This document shows positions 17,770 through 25,706 of a DNA stretch of 64,000 nucleotides, piece after piece. The notes under the pieces are model-generated. The model worked only from the letters and a program-made list of their open reading frames with translations. It was not told the DNA's origin and ran no database searches. This stretch comes from UBA10908 sp964608965 (lineage in GTDB: Bacteria; Bacillota; Clostridia; Peptostreptococcales; Anaerovoracaceae), in contig CAZSPZ010000008.1 in NCBI GenBank assembly GCA_964608965.1, positions 1 through 64,000 of the forward strand, written 5' to 3'. The translations under genes and the position numbers were made by a program. Within the stretch, counting starts at the first letter, position 1; every line of letters begins with the position of its first letter.

Positions 17770-19425
17770 TCAATCCAACAGGTCGAAGGCTTCTGCGATT
17801 CTTTTCTTTACAGATTCGGGTCCCATAATCTGCTGAATGGTCCATAAGTCGGGAGAGTTTGAACGGCCGGTGATCGCAATGCGAATCACGTTGCTTACGT
17901 GTCCGATATGTCCCTTATATTCTTCGGGATTCTTCTTATAATCTTTCGGCTTTAAAGCATAGCCCATCGTTTCGGCTATGGTACGGACTTTTTCAAACCA
18001 TTCCTGGTTCGTATCGTTTTCGTTATATCCCGCCAGGTAGCTGCGAAATATTTCTTTCACATCCTTCGGCGAACATTCTTTGGGATAATCATCCTCGATC
18101 ATAAAATGATCGTCGAAGAAATAGCTGACAAATTTGAAAATCTGTCTTGCGCTTATCAAGTCTTTACGAGGCTTTTCTCCGCCTCTGTCAATATCAAAAA
18201 CCTTAAGGAGCATCTCGTGCGTATCCGCCATCAGGCTGCCTAAAGCCGGCTGGTATTCGTTGGCCCATCCGAGCATGAACGCTAAAATTTCCGAAGCGGT
18301 CTTTTTTGCCAAGACATCTTTTGAAACGTCGTTTAACTTGTTCAGATCGAACAACGTGCCGGAATTACTCATCTTATCTGTCGAAAATTCAAATTCATTG
18401 AAAGAAGCGTCGGGATTTGCAATTCTCCACTCTTCGTAATCCGAATTCAAAATCGTCATCAAATACTCGCGCACCGCTTCCGGGAAGTATCCTTCTTTTT
18501 TATAATATTCTAAAGACAGTTCCGGATCTTTTCTCTTGGAAAGCTTTCTCTTCTGTCCTGTCTCTTCGTCGATTTTCATGAGCACGGTATTGTGACAGAA
18601 TGTCGGATAGTCCCAGCCCAATGCGTCAAAAAGCTGCACATGGATCGGCAGCGACGGCAGCCATTCCTCGCCGCGGACGACGTGTGTCGTGCGCATTAAA
18701 TGATCGTCGACCACATGGGCAAAATGATAGGTTGGCAGACCGGATTTTTTAAGGATGACCACATCCTGCACATTTTCCGGCATGGAAACTTCGCCGCGGA
18801 TTCCGTCAACAATCGAAAAATACTTTTCGGGATTCCCGCCGGAGCGAAAGCGAACGACAAACTCTTCGCCGTTTCCAAGGCGTTCCACGACTTCTTCGAA
18901 ACTGAGATTTCTGTGCCGGGCATAGTCGCCGTAAATTCCGGGATTCAACTTTTCAGCTTCCTGATCTTCGCGTATTTTTGCCACCTCTTCTTCGCTCATA
19001 AAGCAGGGATATGCCTTGCCTTGTGCTATGAGATGCTTTACGAAACATTGGTAAATATCGGCTCGATTGCTTTGATAATACGGCCCGTACTTGCCTGTTT
19101 CGCCGGTAAAAGTGGCGCCTTCGTCGAAACTGATCCCAAAATAATTGAGCGACTCCAAAAGCACGGGAACGGCGCCTTCCACTTCTCTTTTTTCGTCGGT
19201 GTCTTCCACGCGTAGGAAACAGATGCCTCCGCTCTGATGCGCCAGTCTTTCGTCCGTCAACGCGCCATAGAGATTTCCAAGGTGAATAAAACCTGTGGGG
19301 CTGGGGCCAAGGCGCGTTACTTTAGCGCCGGCAGGCAAGTCTCTTTTGGGGTATATCTCTTCGTATTCCCCGGGAGTTTTCTTGATATTCGGGAACAGAA
19401 GGTTTGCTAATTTATTGTAATCCAT
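17770..19425 (-). CDS. gltX: Glutamate-tRNA ligase
   Basis: It charges tRNA-Glu with glutamate. It has 551 residues, slightly longer than typical bacterial GluRS because of an N-terminal extension before the catalytic core. The HIGH-class motif is SPTGFIHLGNL (near 42-52), and the KMSKS-class motif is KRKLSKRKD near residue 293. AAGAGGT precedes the ATG. It is transcribed away from the tRNA-Glu(CTC) gene, so the enzyme and one of its substrates sit side by side. Whether it also charges tRNA-Gln cannot be told from sequence alone. Confidence 0.96.
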   Translation of the reverse strand: MDYNKLANLLFPNIKKTPGEYEEIYPKRDLPAGAKVTRLGPSPTGFIHLGNLYGALTDERLAHQSGGICFLRVEDTDEKREVEGAVPVLLESLNYFGISFDEGATFTGETGKYGPYYQSNRADIYQCFVKHLIAQGKAYPCFMSEEEVAKIREDQEAEKLNPGIYGDYARHRNLSFEEVVERLGNGEEFVVRFRSGGNPEKYFSIVDGIRGEVSMPENVQDVVILKKSGLPTYHFAHVVDDHLMRTTHVVRGEEWLPSLPIHVQLFDALGWDYPTFCHNTVLMKIDEETGQKRKLSKRKDPELSLEYYKKEGYFPEAVREYLMTILNSDYEEWRIANPDASFNEFEFSTDKMSNSGTLFDLNKLNDVSKDVLAKKTASEILAFMLGWANEYQPALGSLMADTHEMLLKVFDIDRGGEKPRKDLISARQIFKFVSYFFDDHFMIEDDYPKECSPKDVKEIFRSYLAGYNENDTNQEWFEKVRTIAETMGYALKPKDYKKNPEEYKGHIGHVSNVIRIAITGRSNSPDLWTIQQIMGPESVKKRIAEAFDLLD

Positions 19426-19458
19426 GGTATCGACCTCTTTCTTATTTGTATCCTGTAC

Positions 19459-19486
19459 ATTCTATCAAAAATAATACGGCTTGTAA
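19459..19486 (-). promoter_or_regulatory. Probable promoter for gltX
   Basis: On the minus strand TTACAA (19486-19481) and TAGAAT (19464-19459) are separated by 16 bases. It lies back to back with the tRNA promoter. Confidence 0.5.
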
Positions 19487-19499
19487 CTGAAAATAACAA

Positions 19500-19528
19500 T
19501 GGACAAGAACAATTTTTCTTTATATAAT
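19500..19528 (+). promoter_or_regulatory. Promoter for tRNA-Glu
   Basis: TGGACA (19500-19505), a 17-base spacer and a perfect TATAAT (19523-19528) lie 25 bases before the tRNA. Confidence 0.85.
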
Positions 19529-19553
19529 GTAAAATGTTCAAAAAAAGAAGTAT

Positions 19554-19628
19554 GTCTCCTTGGTCAAGTGGTCAAGACGTCGCCCTCTCACGGCGGAGTC
19601 AGGGGTTCGACTCCCCTAGGAGATACCA
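19554..19628 (+). tRNA. tRNA-Glu (anticodon CTC)
   Basis: A full cloverleaf can be drawn by hand. The acceptor stem GTCTCCT pairs with AGGAGAT, with a G-U first pair. The D-arm contains GGTCAAGTGGTCAAGAC. The anticodon stem TCGCC/GGCGG encloses loop CTCTCAC with anticodon CTC at 19587-19589. The T-arm is AGGGG-TTCGACT-CCCCT, and CCA is encoded. It reads GAG codons. It has its own strong promoter and is divergent from gltX. Confidence 0.95.
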
Positions 19629-19631
19629 AGA

Positions 19632-19661
19632 GAAACAGGAGCGCAATAGCGCTCCTGTTTC
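19632..19661 (+). terminator. Hairpin directly after tRNA-Glu
   Basis: GAAACAGGAGCGC-AATA-GCGCTCCTGTTTC is a perfect 13-bp stem. The bases after it (GTTGTATAG) are not a good U-run, so termination may be incomplete. Confidence 0.65.
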
Positions 19662-19670
19662 GTTGTATAG

Positions 19671-19813
19671 CTCTTAGGGGAGTCGGACCCGAAAGGGGCA
19701 CGGCCGTCGCGAAGCGCTCCGGTGGATCGCTGAGCAGGCCGTGGTCGGAGCCGACCGAACGGGGAGGCGAACGACGGCGGATTTGCGTGCAAAGACGCAA
19801 ACTCCCCTAGGAG
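19671..19813 (+). repeat. GC-rich structured element bounded by copies of the tRNA-Glu 3' end
   Basis: Bases 19671-19683 are an inverted copy of the tRNA T-arm/acceptor region and pair perfectly (one G-U) with a direct copy at 19801-19813, giving a 13-bp closing stem. Inside are further hairpins: CCC-GAAA-GGG (from 19688), CACGGCC/GGCCGTG (19699-19705 with 19737-19743), GGTCG-GAGC-CGACC (about 19743-19756) and TTGCGT-GCAAAG-ACGCAA (19783-19800). Base composition is clearly richer in GC than the surroundings. The open frames across it look spurious. Its nature, whether mobile element remnant, structured RNA or rearrangement product, is unknown. Confidence 0.7.
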
Positions 19814-19826
19814 ATACCAAGAGAAA
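19801..19826 (+). repeat. 26-bp exact direct repeat of the tRNA-Glu 3' end
   Basis: The 26 bases at 19610-19635 (T-arm 3' side, acceptor, CCA and eight bases beyond) are repeated exactly at 19801-19826. The second copy has no tRNA 5' part. This is the arrangement left by recombination at a tRNA 3' end or by a partial tandem duplication. Confidence 0.85.
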
Positions 19827-19851
19827 AAGAAGCACGCAAGTGCTTCTTTTT
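19824..19851. terminator. Bidirectional terminator between the tRNA element and hydA
   Basis: AAAAAGAAGCAC-GCAA-GTGCTTCTTTTT is a perfect 12-bp stem with A/T tails on both sides. It serves the tRNA unit on the plus strand and hydA on the minus strand. Confidence 0.9.
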
Positions 19852-19879
19852 CGTTAATAAGCGACAGTATTGCCGAAGA

Positions 19880-21607
19880 TTATCCTTCGTGGTGCTTCCC
19901 GTGATAATGCACGTGGAGCAGACGGTGCTGCTGATCTTTGATGATTCTGTCGTAAGCGACTTTTACTTGAGGATTGGCCTGCGAGTGCCTTATCTCGGAC
20001 AGGCGGTCGTCGGTGTACAGGATCGCAGCTCTTTCCTCGCGCTCTGCATGGCTGGCAAGCGGCTGGCCGCCGCCGTTGATGCAGCCGCCAGGGCAAGCCA
20101 TTACCTCTACAAAATCGTATCGGACTTCTCCGGACTTGATCTTTTGAATTAAATCATCCGCATTTTTGAGCCCGCTGACAATTGCAATGCGAAGTTCTTT
20201 TCCTTCGTAAGGAACGGTCAGTTCTTTCACTCCGTCCAAGCCTCTTACACCCATAAACTGTGTGTTGTTCATGGCGCGATTGGATTTGTCCGCAATCAAT
20301 CTGCGGATGACGGCCTCTGTAACGCCGCCTGTCACGCCAAACATAACGCCGGCGCCGCTGTACATACCAAACAGCGAATCGTGGGCTTCCGGAGCCAACT
20401 CGTTAAAGCGGATCCCGGCCTGACGGATCATCATTCCCAACTCTTTTGTGGTCAGGACCAAATCCGTACGGGGCTGTCCGTCGACACAAAGTTCATTTCT
20501 GGAGGCCTCGAATTTTTTTGCTGTGCAGGGCATAACAGCCACCACATACGGCTCTCTTTTATCCTGCTGCAAATCAGGATTGATGGCAGCGTCTTCTTTT
20601 ACGACGGAAGAAAACATTTCCATGGGCGATTTGCAGGTCGAAATTTGAGGAAGCAGTTCCGGGTATCTGTTTTCCGCGTAGCTTATCCAACCGGGACAGC
20701 AGGAGGAAAACAGCGGAAGGGTCTCTCCCTTGCTGATTCTTCGTATCAATTCTTCACTTTCTTCGATGACCGTCAAATCGGCACTGAAAGAAGTGTCGTA
20801 AATTTCGTCAAAACCCATTTTTCGAAGGGCAGCGTTGATCAGCGGCATCACGTTTGCGGTTTCCATTTCAAACATTTCACCCAAGGCAACGCGAACGGCC
20901 GGCGCGACCTGAACGATCGTGCGTTTGGATTTGTCATAAATGGCATCCCAGGCCTTGTCAAATTCCGGTTTGACTGTTAATGCCGCAGTCGGACAAACGG
21001 ATACGCATTGACCGCAGTTGACACACTCTGTCTCGCCCAGAGGTTGGTGGAATGCAGTCGTCACTTCAAGGTTCCAGCCTCGGTTTGCAAAATCAATCAC
21101 ACCGACATTTTGAGTTTCACTGCAGACGCGCACACAATCGCCGCACAGGATGCACTTATTGGGGTCTTTTTTTATGGATTTGCTGGAAAGGTCAATTTTG
21201 TATTCGTCCTTAAAAGCTTTTCCCGATTTATCAAACTTTACGTCCGTAATTCCAAAACGGTTGGCCAGAATCTGGAGGGCGCAGTTTCCGCTGTGGACGC
21301 AAGTCGTACATTCGCGGCAGTGGGAGGACAGGAGCATTTTTAGAATGAGCCTGCGGTGTTTGTTCAATTTTGGGGTGTTGGTGAATATCTTCATTCCGTT
21401 TTTGGGAGGTGTGGAACAGGAAGTCATAATGCTGCCTCGTTCGTCTTCCACAATGCACATCCGGCATGCGCCATAAATCGACAAATCCGAATAGTAACAC
21501 AAGGTCGGAATGTCGATGCCTGCTTTGCGCACAACTTCCAGAATGTTCTTTTCATCCTCAAAAGCCACCATCTCACCGTTTATATTCATATATTTTTGAT
21601 TGGTCAT
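19880..21607 (-). CDS. hydA: [FeFe] hydrogenase catalytic subunit HydA (trimeric bifurcating type)
   Basis: This subunit makes or oxidises H2 at the H-cluster. It has 575 residues. In order there are an N-terminal 2Fe-2S domain (LCYYSDLSIYGACRMC), a His-ligated cluster (HCRECTTCVHSGNC), two 4Fe-4S ferredoxin motifs (CILCGDCVRVC and CVNCGQCVSVC), and the H-cluster motifs FSSCCPGW near 302, MPCTAKKFE near 360 and EVMACPGGCINGGGQP near 509. It starts 15 bases after hydB ends. With HydB and HydC it resembles the trimeric enzymes that couple NADH and reduced ferredoxin to H2. A short His-rich tail (HVHYHGKHHEG) ends the protein. Confidence 0.96.
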   Translation of the reverse strand: MTNQKYMNINGEMVAFEDEKNILEVVRKAGIDIPTLCYYSDLSIYGACRMCIVEDERGSIMTSCSTPPKNGMKIFTNTPKLNKHRRLILKMLLSSHCRECTTCVHSGNCALQILANRFGITDVKFDKSGKAFKDEYKIDLSSKSIKKDPNKCILCGDCVRVCSETQNVGVIDFANRGWNLEVTTAFHQPLGETECVNCGQCVSVCPTAALTVKPEFDKAWDAIYDKSKRTIVQVAPAVRVALGEMFEMETANVMPLINAALRKMGFDEIYDTSFSADLTVIEESEELIRRISKGETLPLFSSCCPGWISYAENRYPELLPQISTCKSPMEMFSSVVKEDAAINPDLQQDKREPYVVAVMPCTAKKFEASRNELCVDGQPRTDLVLTTKELGMMIRQAGIRFNELAPEAHDSLFGMYSGAGVMFGVTGGVTEAVIRRLIADKSNRAMNNTQFMGVRGLDGVKELTVPYEGKELRIAIVSGLKNADDLIQKIKSGEVRYDFVEVMACPGGCINGGGQPLASHAEREERAAILYTDDRLSEIRHSQANPQVKVAYDRIIKDQQHRLLHVHYHGKHHEG

Positions 21608-21622
21608 TTGGTTGACTCCTCT

Positions 21623-23374
21623 CTATATCACTTGGATCGCATCAAATTTGCATGCACTGACGCAGCTGTTGCAGCGAATACATGTCTTCGTGTCGATCTT
21701 GTGGGTTGTCTTTGCACTTCCCGAAATGGCATGTACCGGGCACGCTTTTCGGCAGAGGCCGCAACCTATACACCGGTCTTCGTTCACGACATATTTACGA
21801 TATGCCTGACATTGACCCGTCGGACATACACCATCCACCACATGGGCAAGATACTCATCTTTAAATTGTGTAATGGTGCTGATGACGGGATTCGGAGCGG
21901 TTTTACCCAAGCCGCAAAGCGCCGTGGCGCAAATCGTATCGCCCAAATCCAGGAGCGTATCGATGGTTTGTCTGTCTGCGCGAGCTTCCACGATGTCATC
22001 CAGAAGTTCCAGCATGATATGTGTGCCTTCTCTGCAAGGGACGCACTTTCCGCAGGATTCCTCCTGGGTAAAATTCATAAAAAACCGCGCAATACTGACC
22101 ATACACGTGTCTTCGTCCATCACAACCAATCCGCCCGAACCGATCATGGCCCCCGCTTTTTCCAGACTGTCGAAGTCCAGAGGCAAGTCCATATGCGTTT
22201 CCGTAAGGCAGCCGCCGGAAGGTCCGCCAATCTGCACTGCTTTGAACTTCTTATTGTTCTTGACGCCGCCTCCGATATCGAAGATGACAGAACGCAGCGT
22301 CGTGCCCATTGGCACTTCAATCAATCCGGTATTGTTGATATTTCCGGTCAAGGCAAAGGCCTTTGTTCCAGAATTTTTAGGTGTTCCGATTTTTTTGAAC
22401 GCATCGGCACCCATCAGGATGACTTCCGGCACATTGGCAAAAGTTTCAACATTGTTCAGGACGGTAGGTTTCTCGAATAATCCTTTTTCCACTGTCCTTG
22501 GAGGCTTAACGCGCGGCATACCGCGCTGTCCTTCGATAGAGGCTGTCAAAGCGCTTCCTTCGCCGCAGACAAAAGCGCCGGCACCCAGATTAATCTGTAT
22601 GTCAAAGGAGAAATCGGTTCCAAGAATCCGTTCACCCAGGTATCCATGCTCTTTAGCCTGCTCAATGGCAATTTTCAAGCGATGAACCGCAAGAGGATAT
22701 TCCGCGCGAACATAAATGTAACCGGTATGAGCACCGGTGGCGACACCGGCAATGATCATCCCTTCCAGCATTTTGTGTGGGTCGCCTTCCATGATGCTTC
22801 TGTCCATAAAAGCGCCGGGATCTCCTTCGTCCGCATTGCACACGACGTATTTGACAGGCTCACTCTGATTTTTGACCTGCGTCCACTTCTTTCCTGTCGG
22901 AAAGCCGCCGCCGCCGCGTCCCCGAAGATCTGAGTCCATGATTACACTGCAGACTTGGTCCCCTGTCATCTCGTTGATCACTTTAGCAAGCGCAACATAG
23001 CCTCCCGAAGCAATATAGTCTTCGATGCGTTCCGGGTTGATGACACCGCAATTCTTGAGCACGATTCTGGTTTGCTTATCGAGGAAAGCCTGCCCTGCAG
23101 CGGGAATTAAAGCCGGTTCGTAGGGGACGCCGCCTTTGATATGCGACTCAAAAATCAGCTCTGCCGTTTCGGGCAAAACTTTTGTATACCGCGTCAGCTT
23201 GCCATGATCGTCATAAATATCTACGATCGGCTCCAGATAACACAATCCGATGCAGCCGGTTACTTCCACCGGAATATCCATTTGATTGGACTGAATCATT
23301 TCTTTTAATTTTGCGGCGGTCTTTTTTGCGCCGGATGCAATACCGCAGCTTCCTTGACCAATGAATATTCTCAT
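21623..23374 (-). CDS. hydB: NuoF-like flavoprotein subunit of the hydrogenase (HydB)
   Basis: This is the NADH-binding, FMN-containing subunit, of 583 residues. It starts with a thioredoxin-like 2Fe-2S domain (Cys pair ending in TGCIGLC). The NADH/FMN-binding core follows, with GRGGGGFPTGKKW near 150 and CNADEGDPGAF. Next is the 4Fe-4S site SCGKCVPCREG. A C-terminal pair of ferredoxin clusters, CIGCGLCRKACP and CIRCNSCVSAC, ends it. These extra clusters separate it from complex I NuoF and fit electron-bifurcating hydrogenases. Its start overlaps the hydC stop by four bases. Confidence 0.95.
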   Translation of the reverse strand: MRIFIGQGSCGIASGAKKTAAKLKEMIQSNQMDIPVEVTGCIGLCYLEPIVDIYDDHGKLTRYTKVLPETAELIFESHIKGGVPYEPALIPAAGQAFLDKQTRIVLKNCGVINPERIEDYIASGGYVALAKVINEMTGDQVCSVIMDSDLRGRGGGGFPTGKKWTQVKNQSEPVKYVVCNADEGDPGAFMDRSIMEGDPHKMLEGMIIAGVATGAHTGYIYVRAEYPLAVHRLKIAIEQAKEHGYLGERILGTDFSFDIQINLGAGAFVCGEGSALTASIEGQRGMPRVKPPRTVEKGLFEKPTVLNNVETFANVPEVILMGADAFKKIGTPKNSGTKAFALTGNINNTGLIEVPMGTTLRSVIFDIGGGVKNNKKFKAVQIGGPSGGCLTETHMDLPLDFDSLEKAGAMIGSGGLVVMDEDTCMVSIARFFMNFTQEESCGKCVPCREGTHIMLELLDDIVEARADRQTIDTLLDLGDTICATALCGLGKTAPNPVISTITQFKDEYLAHVVDGVCPTGQCQAYRKYVVNEDRCIGCGLCRKACPVHAISGSAKTTHKIDTKTCIRCNSCVSACKFDAIQVI

Positions 23375-23904
23375 AGCAGGCCTTCCTTTCTTCGGATGTC
23401 ATCCAAAATTTCGATCGCACTTTCAGGCGTCAGATTGCCGTAAGTTTCTTCGGTGTCTCCTGTTTTTATCATCATGACCGGTGCAAGGCTGCAGCAGCCC
23501 AGGCAAGCCACATTGTTCACTGTAAACAGGTTGTCGGGGGTCGTTTCTTTGTCCTTGATGCCAAGTTCGTGGCAAATCGCTTTTTCGACAGCGAGTGAAC
23601 CGTTCACATGGCACGCGGTACCTTGGCACAAGAGAATCAAATACTTTCCGATGGGATTCAGCCGAAACTGGGCATAAAAAGTGACCACGCCAAAAATTTT
23701 GGCTTGTGTGTGCCCTGTAACATCCGAAATGCGTTTGATGACGTCTCTTGGCAGATAACCGTAAATTTCCTGTGCCTTTTGCAATATGATGATCAGATTT
23801 CCCTGTACGTCTTTATATTTATTGAGTACTTGATCTAATTGGGCATATTTACTGCTTTGGCAGTTGGAACAAGAATGATTGTCCGTTTTTTGATTGTGTT
23901 CCAT
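23371..23904 (-). CDS. hydC: NuoE-like 2Fe-2S subunit of the hydrogenase (HydC)
   Basis: This is a 177-residue thioredoxin-fold protein that carries electrons between HydB and HydA. The four cluster cysteines are in CQGTACHVNG and NNVACLGCC. An extra CSNCQSS pair lies near the N-terminus. Two adjacent ATGs are possible; the one at 23904 has AGGAGG at five bases, better than two bases for 23907. It is the first gene of hydCBA. A 20-bp inverted repeat just upstream may be a redox regulator site. Confidence 0.94.
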   Translation of the reverse strand: MEHNQKTDNHSCSNCQSSKYAQLDQVLNKYKDVQGNLIIILQKAQEIYGYLPRDVIKRISDVTGHTQAKIFGVVTFYAQFRLNPIGKYLILLCQGTACHVNGSLAVEKAICHELGIKDKETTPDNLFTVNNVACLGCCSLAPVMMIKTGDTEETYGNLTPESAIEILDDIRRKEGLL

Positions 23905-23918
23905 CATGTCCTCCTATT

Positions 23919-23938
23919 TTGTTAAAAATTTATCACAA
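23919..23938 (-). promoter_or_regulatory. Rex-like inverted repeat upstream of hydC
   Basis: TTGTTAAAAATTTATCACAA has half-sites like those of the NADH-sensing repressor Rex (TTGTTAA or TTGTGA with its inverse), but the centre is two bases longer than the usual 18-bp site. It lies directly before the hydC ribosome-binding site. Confidence 0.35.
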
Positions 23939-24017
23939 CGGCGTTCAATGTATCATAAAAAGCAACTTTAGTAAAGGGGGGAAATGAAGAAATACCTCAA
24001 ATATTTCGGAAAATAAG

Positions 24018-24044
24018 AAAAACAGGAGCGATTTCACGCTCCTG
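24018..24044 (-). terminator. Terminator after the RNHCP gene
   Basis: On the minus strand CAGGAGCG-TGAAAT-CGCTCCTG is followed by TTTTTC. It is 40 bases past the RNHCP stop. Confidence 0.85.
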
Positions 24045-24083
24045 CTCGGATAATAAACTAATTTATCCCGCTTTTTCGGCAAT

Positions 24084-24509
24084 TTACCGAATGGCACCCT
24101 CGCCGCCCATCAACCTTGTCAGCTCCTCTATTTTTTCCAGAGGAAATGGCGAAAGCGCAACCGGCTTCATGGCAAGGGACATCAACTTCATGGGGTTGTC
24201 GTCTGCAGCAATGCGATTCGACGATAGGTCTCCACATTGGCGGCAACGATGAATAATAGCCCATTCCCCGTTTTTTCGCACCCATATCGCGATGGGATCC
24301 ATAATCCCTGCGCAGTCCGATTCCCGGTCGCCCGGATCGATATCTACATGCAGGCTGGATAAGCAGTTGGGACAGTGGTTTCTATGATCACTGCCGGCTC
24401 CGGTGGGTACAACCGGGCGGCCGCATACCTTACAGGTAAACGTTTCATTGCATGCGTGTCTTTTATAATATCCTTTTTCAAATGATTTTCTTTTGTTTTC
24501 CCTATTCAT
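24084..24509 (-). CDS. RNHCP-domain protein of unknown function
   Basis: This is a 141-residue protein with the RNHCP signature (DHRNHCPNCLSSLHVD). Two further zinc-type pairs, CKVC and CRQC, suggest that it binds zinc and perhaps nucleic acid. The family has no known reaction. AGGAGG lies nine bases before the ATG at 24509, so a longer upstream reading is rejected. It forms a single-gene unit with its own promoter and terminator. Confidence 0.85.
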   Translation of the reverse strand: MNRENKRKSFEKGYYKRHACNETFTCKVCGRPVVPTGAGSDHRNHCPNCLSSLHVDIDPGDRESDCAGIMDPIAIWVRKNGEWAIIHRCRQCGDLSSNRIAADDNPMKLMSLAMKPVALSPFPLEKIEELTRLMGGEGAIR

Positions 24510-24666
24510 GGGGATTGTCCTCCTAAAAGTAAGTGTGATACCTTTTGGGAGGCCTTGCGGAAATGGTATTCGCAAACCTCCCGGTCAGCGCACCGTCTCC
24601 ATTGAATGGTTGTACTTCATAAAACATTCTCCTTCGTTTGTGCTTTCGGCCTTATGGCCGAGTGTC

Positions 24667-24695
24667 AGTATAGCAAATGCAGACAAATAAATCAA
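24667..24695 (-). promoter_or_regulatory. Promoter for the RNHCP gene
   Basis: TTGATT (24695-24690), a 17-base spacer and TATACT (24672-24667) lie on the minus strand. A CGGCC-TTAT-GGCCG hairpin follows in the long leader. Confidence 0.7.
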
Positions 24696-24714
24696 TGTGC
24701 CTGCGATAGCTTCT

Positions 24715-25524
24715 TTATTGTTTTTCTCCCTGAATGTTAAGGGCGATCCAGTCTGCGGTTTCTATGACGACCTGTATTGCAGTCGAGTGGTCTTTTCGAA
24801 GAACATTGAGCGTGTGATCTGCGCCGTCGATGATTCTGACCTCGCAAACTTTCCCTCCGCACGCATTTGCTATATCGATGGCGTGAATATAAGGAGTCAG
24901 GACATCGTTCGTTCCGGCCACCGCCAGCATCGCGCCGGTATATTTGGATAAACTGTCCATCGGAAATGTACCGCGGATGTCGTCAAACCACTGTTTGGGA
25001 AGAATCAGATCATCTCTCCAGGACAGGGGTATTCTTACATAACCGTCTCTTGCCGCATCGCTATAGTAGTCGGTAAACCATCGCGTAAAAACACCTTTAC
25101 CGTTATGGCAGATTCCAGACCAGCTGACAGCTGCGTTGATCTTCCCCGGATGCTTTCCAAGAAAGACGGCCATCGCCCGCGCGCCTTGACTGAATCCGAG
25201 CACGGCGATTTTATGCCGGTCAACCTGTTTCTCCCGGCAAAGACGGGCATAAACTTTTTCGATGTCGCGCACTTCTCCGCCAAACGTGAAATCCTGCGGC
25301 TGCGCTGTGCTCTCTCCGCAACCTGCAAAGTCAAAGCGGATCGAAGCGATGCCGTTCTGCAGCAAAGCCTCTGCCAGCGCTACAAACAGACTGCCTGCTT
25401 CATCTTTGTCGGAGCATGTCCCATGGCAAAGAATCACTGCGGGGAATATCCCCTTTTCGTCCGGAAGAGTGAATACGGCAGGAATTTTATATCGTTCATT
25501 TTTGATCGTAATCTTTTTTTCCAT
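24715..25524 (-). CDS. Alpha/beta hydrolase (esterase/dienelactone hydrolase-like)
   Basis: This is a 269-residue cytoplasmic hydrolase; no signal peptide is seen. The nucleophile elbow GFSQGAR puts Ser near residue 112. Asp in GTNDVLTPY and His in DGADHTLN complete the triad. The oxyanion-side motif CHGTCSDKDE follows the first strands. The order fits BAAT/dienelactone-type esterases, including cinnamoyl esterases of gut anaerobes. The substrate is not predictable. It has no operon partner. Confidence 0.85.
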   Translation of the reverse strand: MEKKITIKNERYKIPAVFTLPDEKGIFPAVILCHGTCSDKDEAGSLFVALAEALLQNGIASIRFDFAGCGESTAQPQDFTFGGEVRDIEKVYARLCREKQVDRHKIAVLGFSQGARAMAVFLGKHPGKINAAVSWSGICHNGKGVFTRWFTDYYSDAARDGYVRIPLSWRDDLILPKQWFDDIRGTFPMDSLSKYTGAMLAVAGTNDVLTPYIHAIDIANACGGKVCEVRIIDGADHTLNVLRKDHSTAIQVVIETADWIALNIQGEKQ

Positions 25525-25584
25525 TCGATCGATCCTTTCAACAATATCACTGATTCATCCTACCACATTTCAACATTTTTTGAA

Positions 25585-25684
25585 TAGAATAATTATCGGG
25601 AAAAGAGAATTATTGTGGATTTGCTTTTCTATTTCGCCGTGCCCATGATAGAATTATTCTATATGAACTGCACCCAAAGCAGTT
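25585..25684. promoter_or_regulatory. Inverted repeats in the leader of the aldo/keto reductase gene
   Basis: TAGAATAATT (25585-25594), AATTATT (25608-25614) and the perfect palindrome TAGAATTATTCTA (25649-25661) share the same half-site. A hairpin AACTGC/GCAGTT (about 25666-25684) follows just before the ribosome-binding site. They look like operator sites, but no regulator is known. Confidence 0.45.
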
Positions 25685-25706
25685 GACAGAACACGGGAGG
25701 ACTTAT

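Noticed and set aside
19499..19810. Open frames of 103 and 70 codons across the tRNA-Glu region on both strands
   Set aside because: They run through the tRNA and the structured element, have no ribosome-binding site and contain the RGVEPLTP-like string that arises from reading tRNA sequence backwards.
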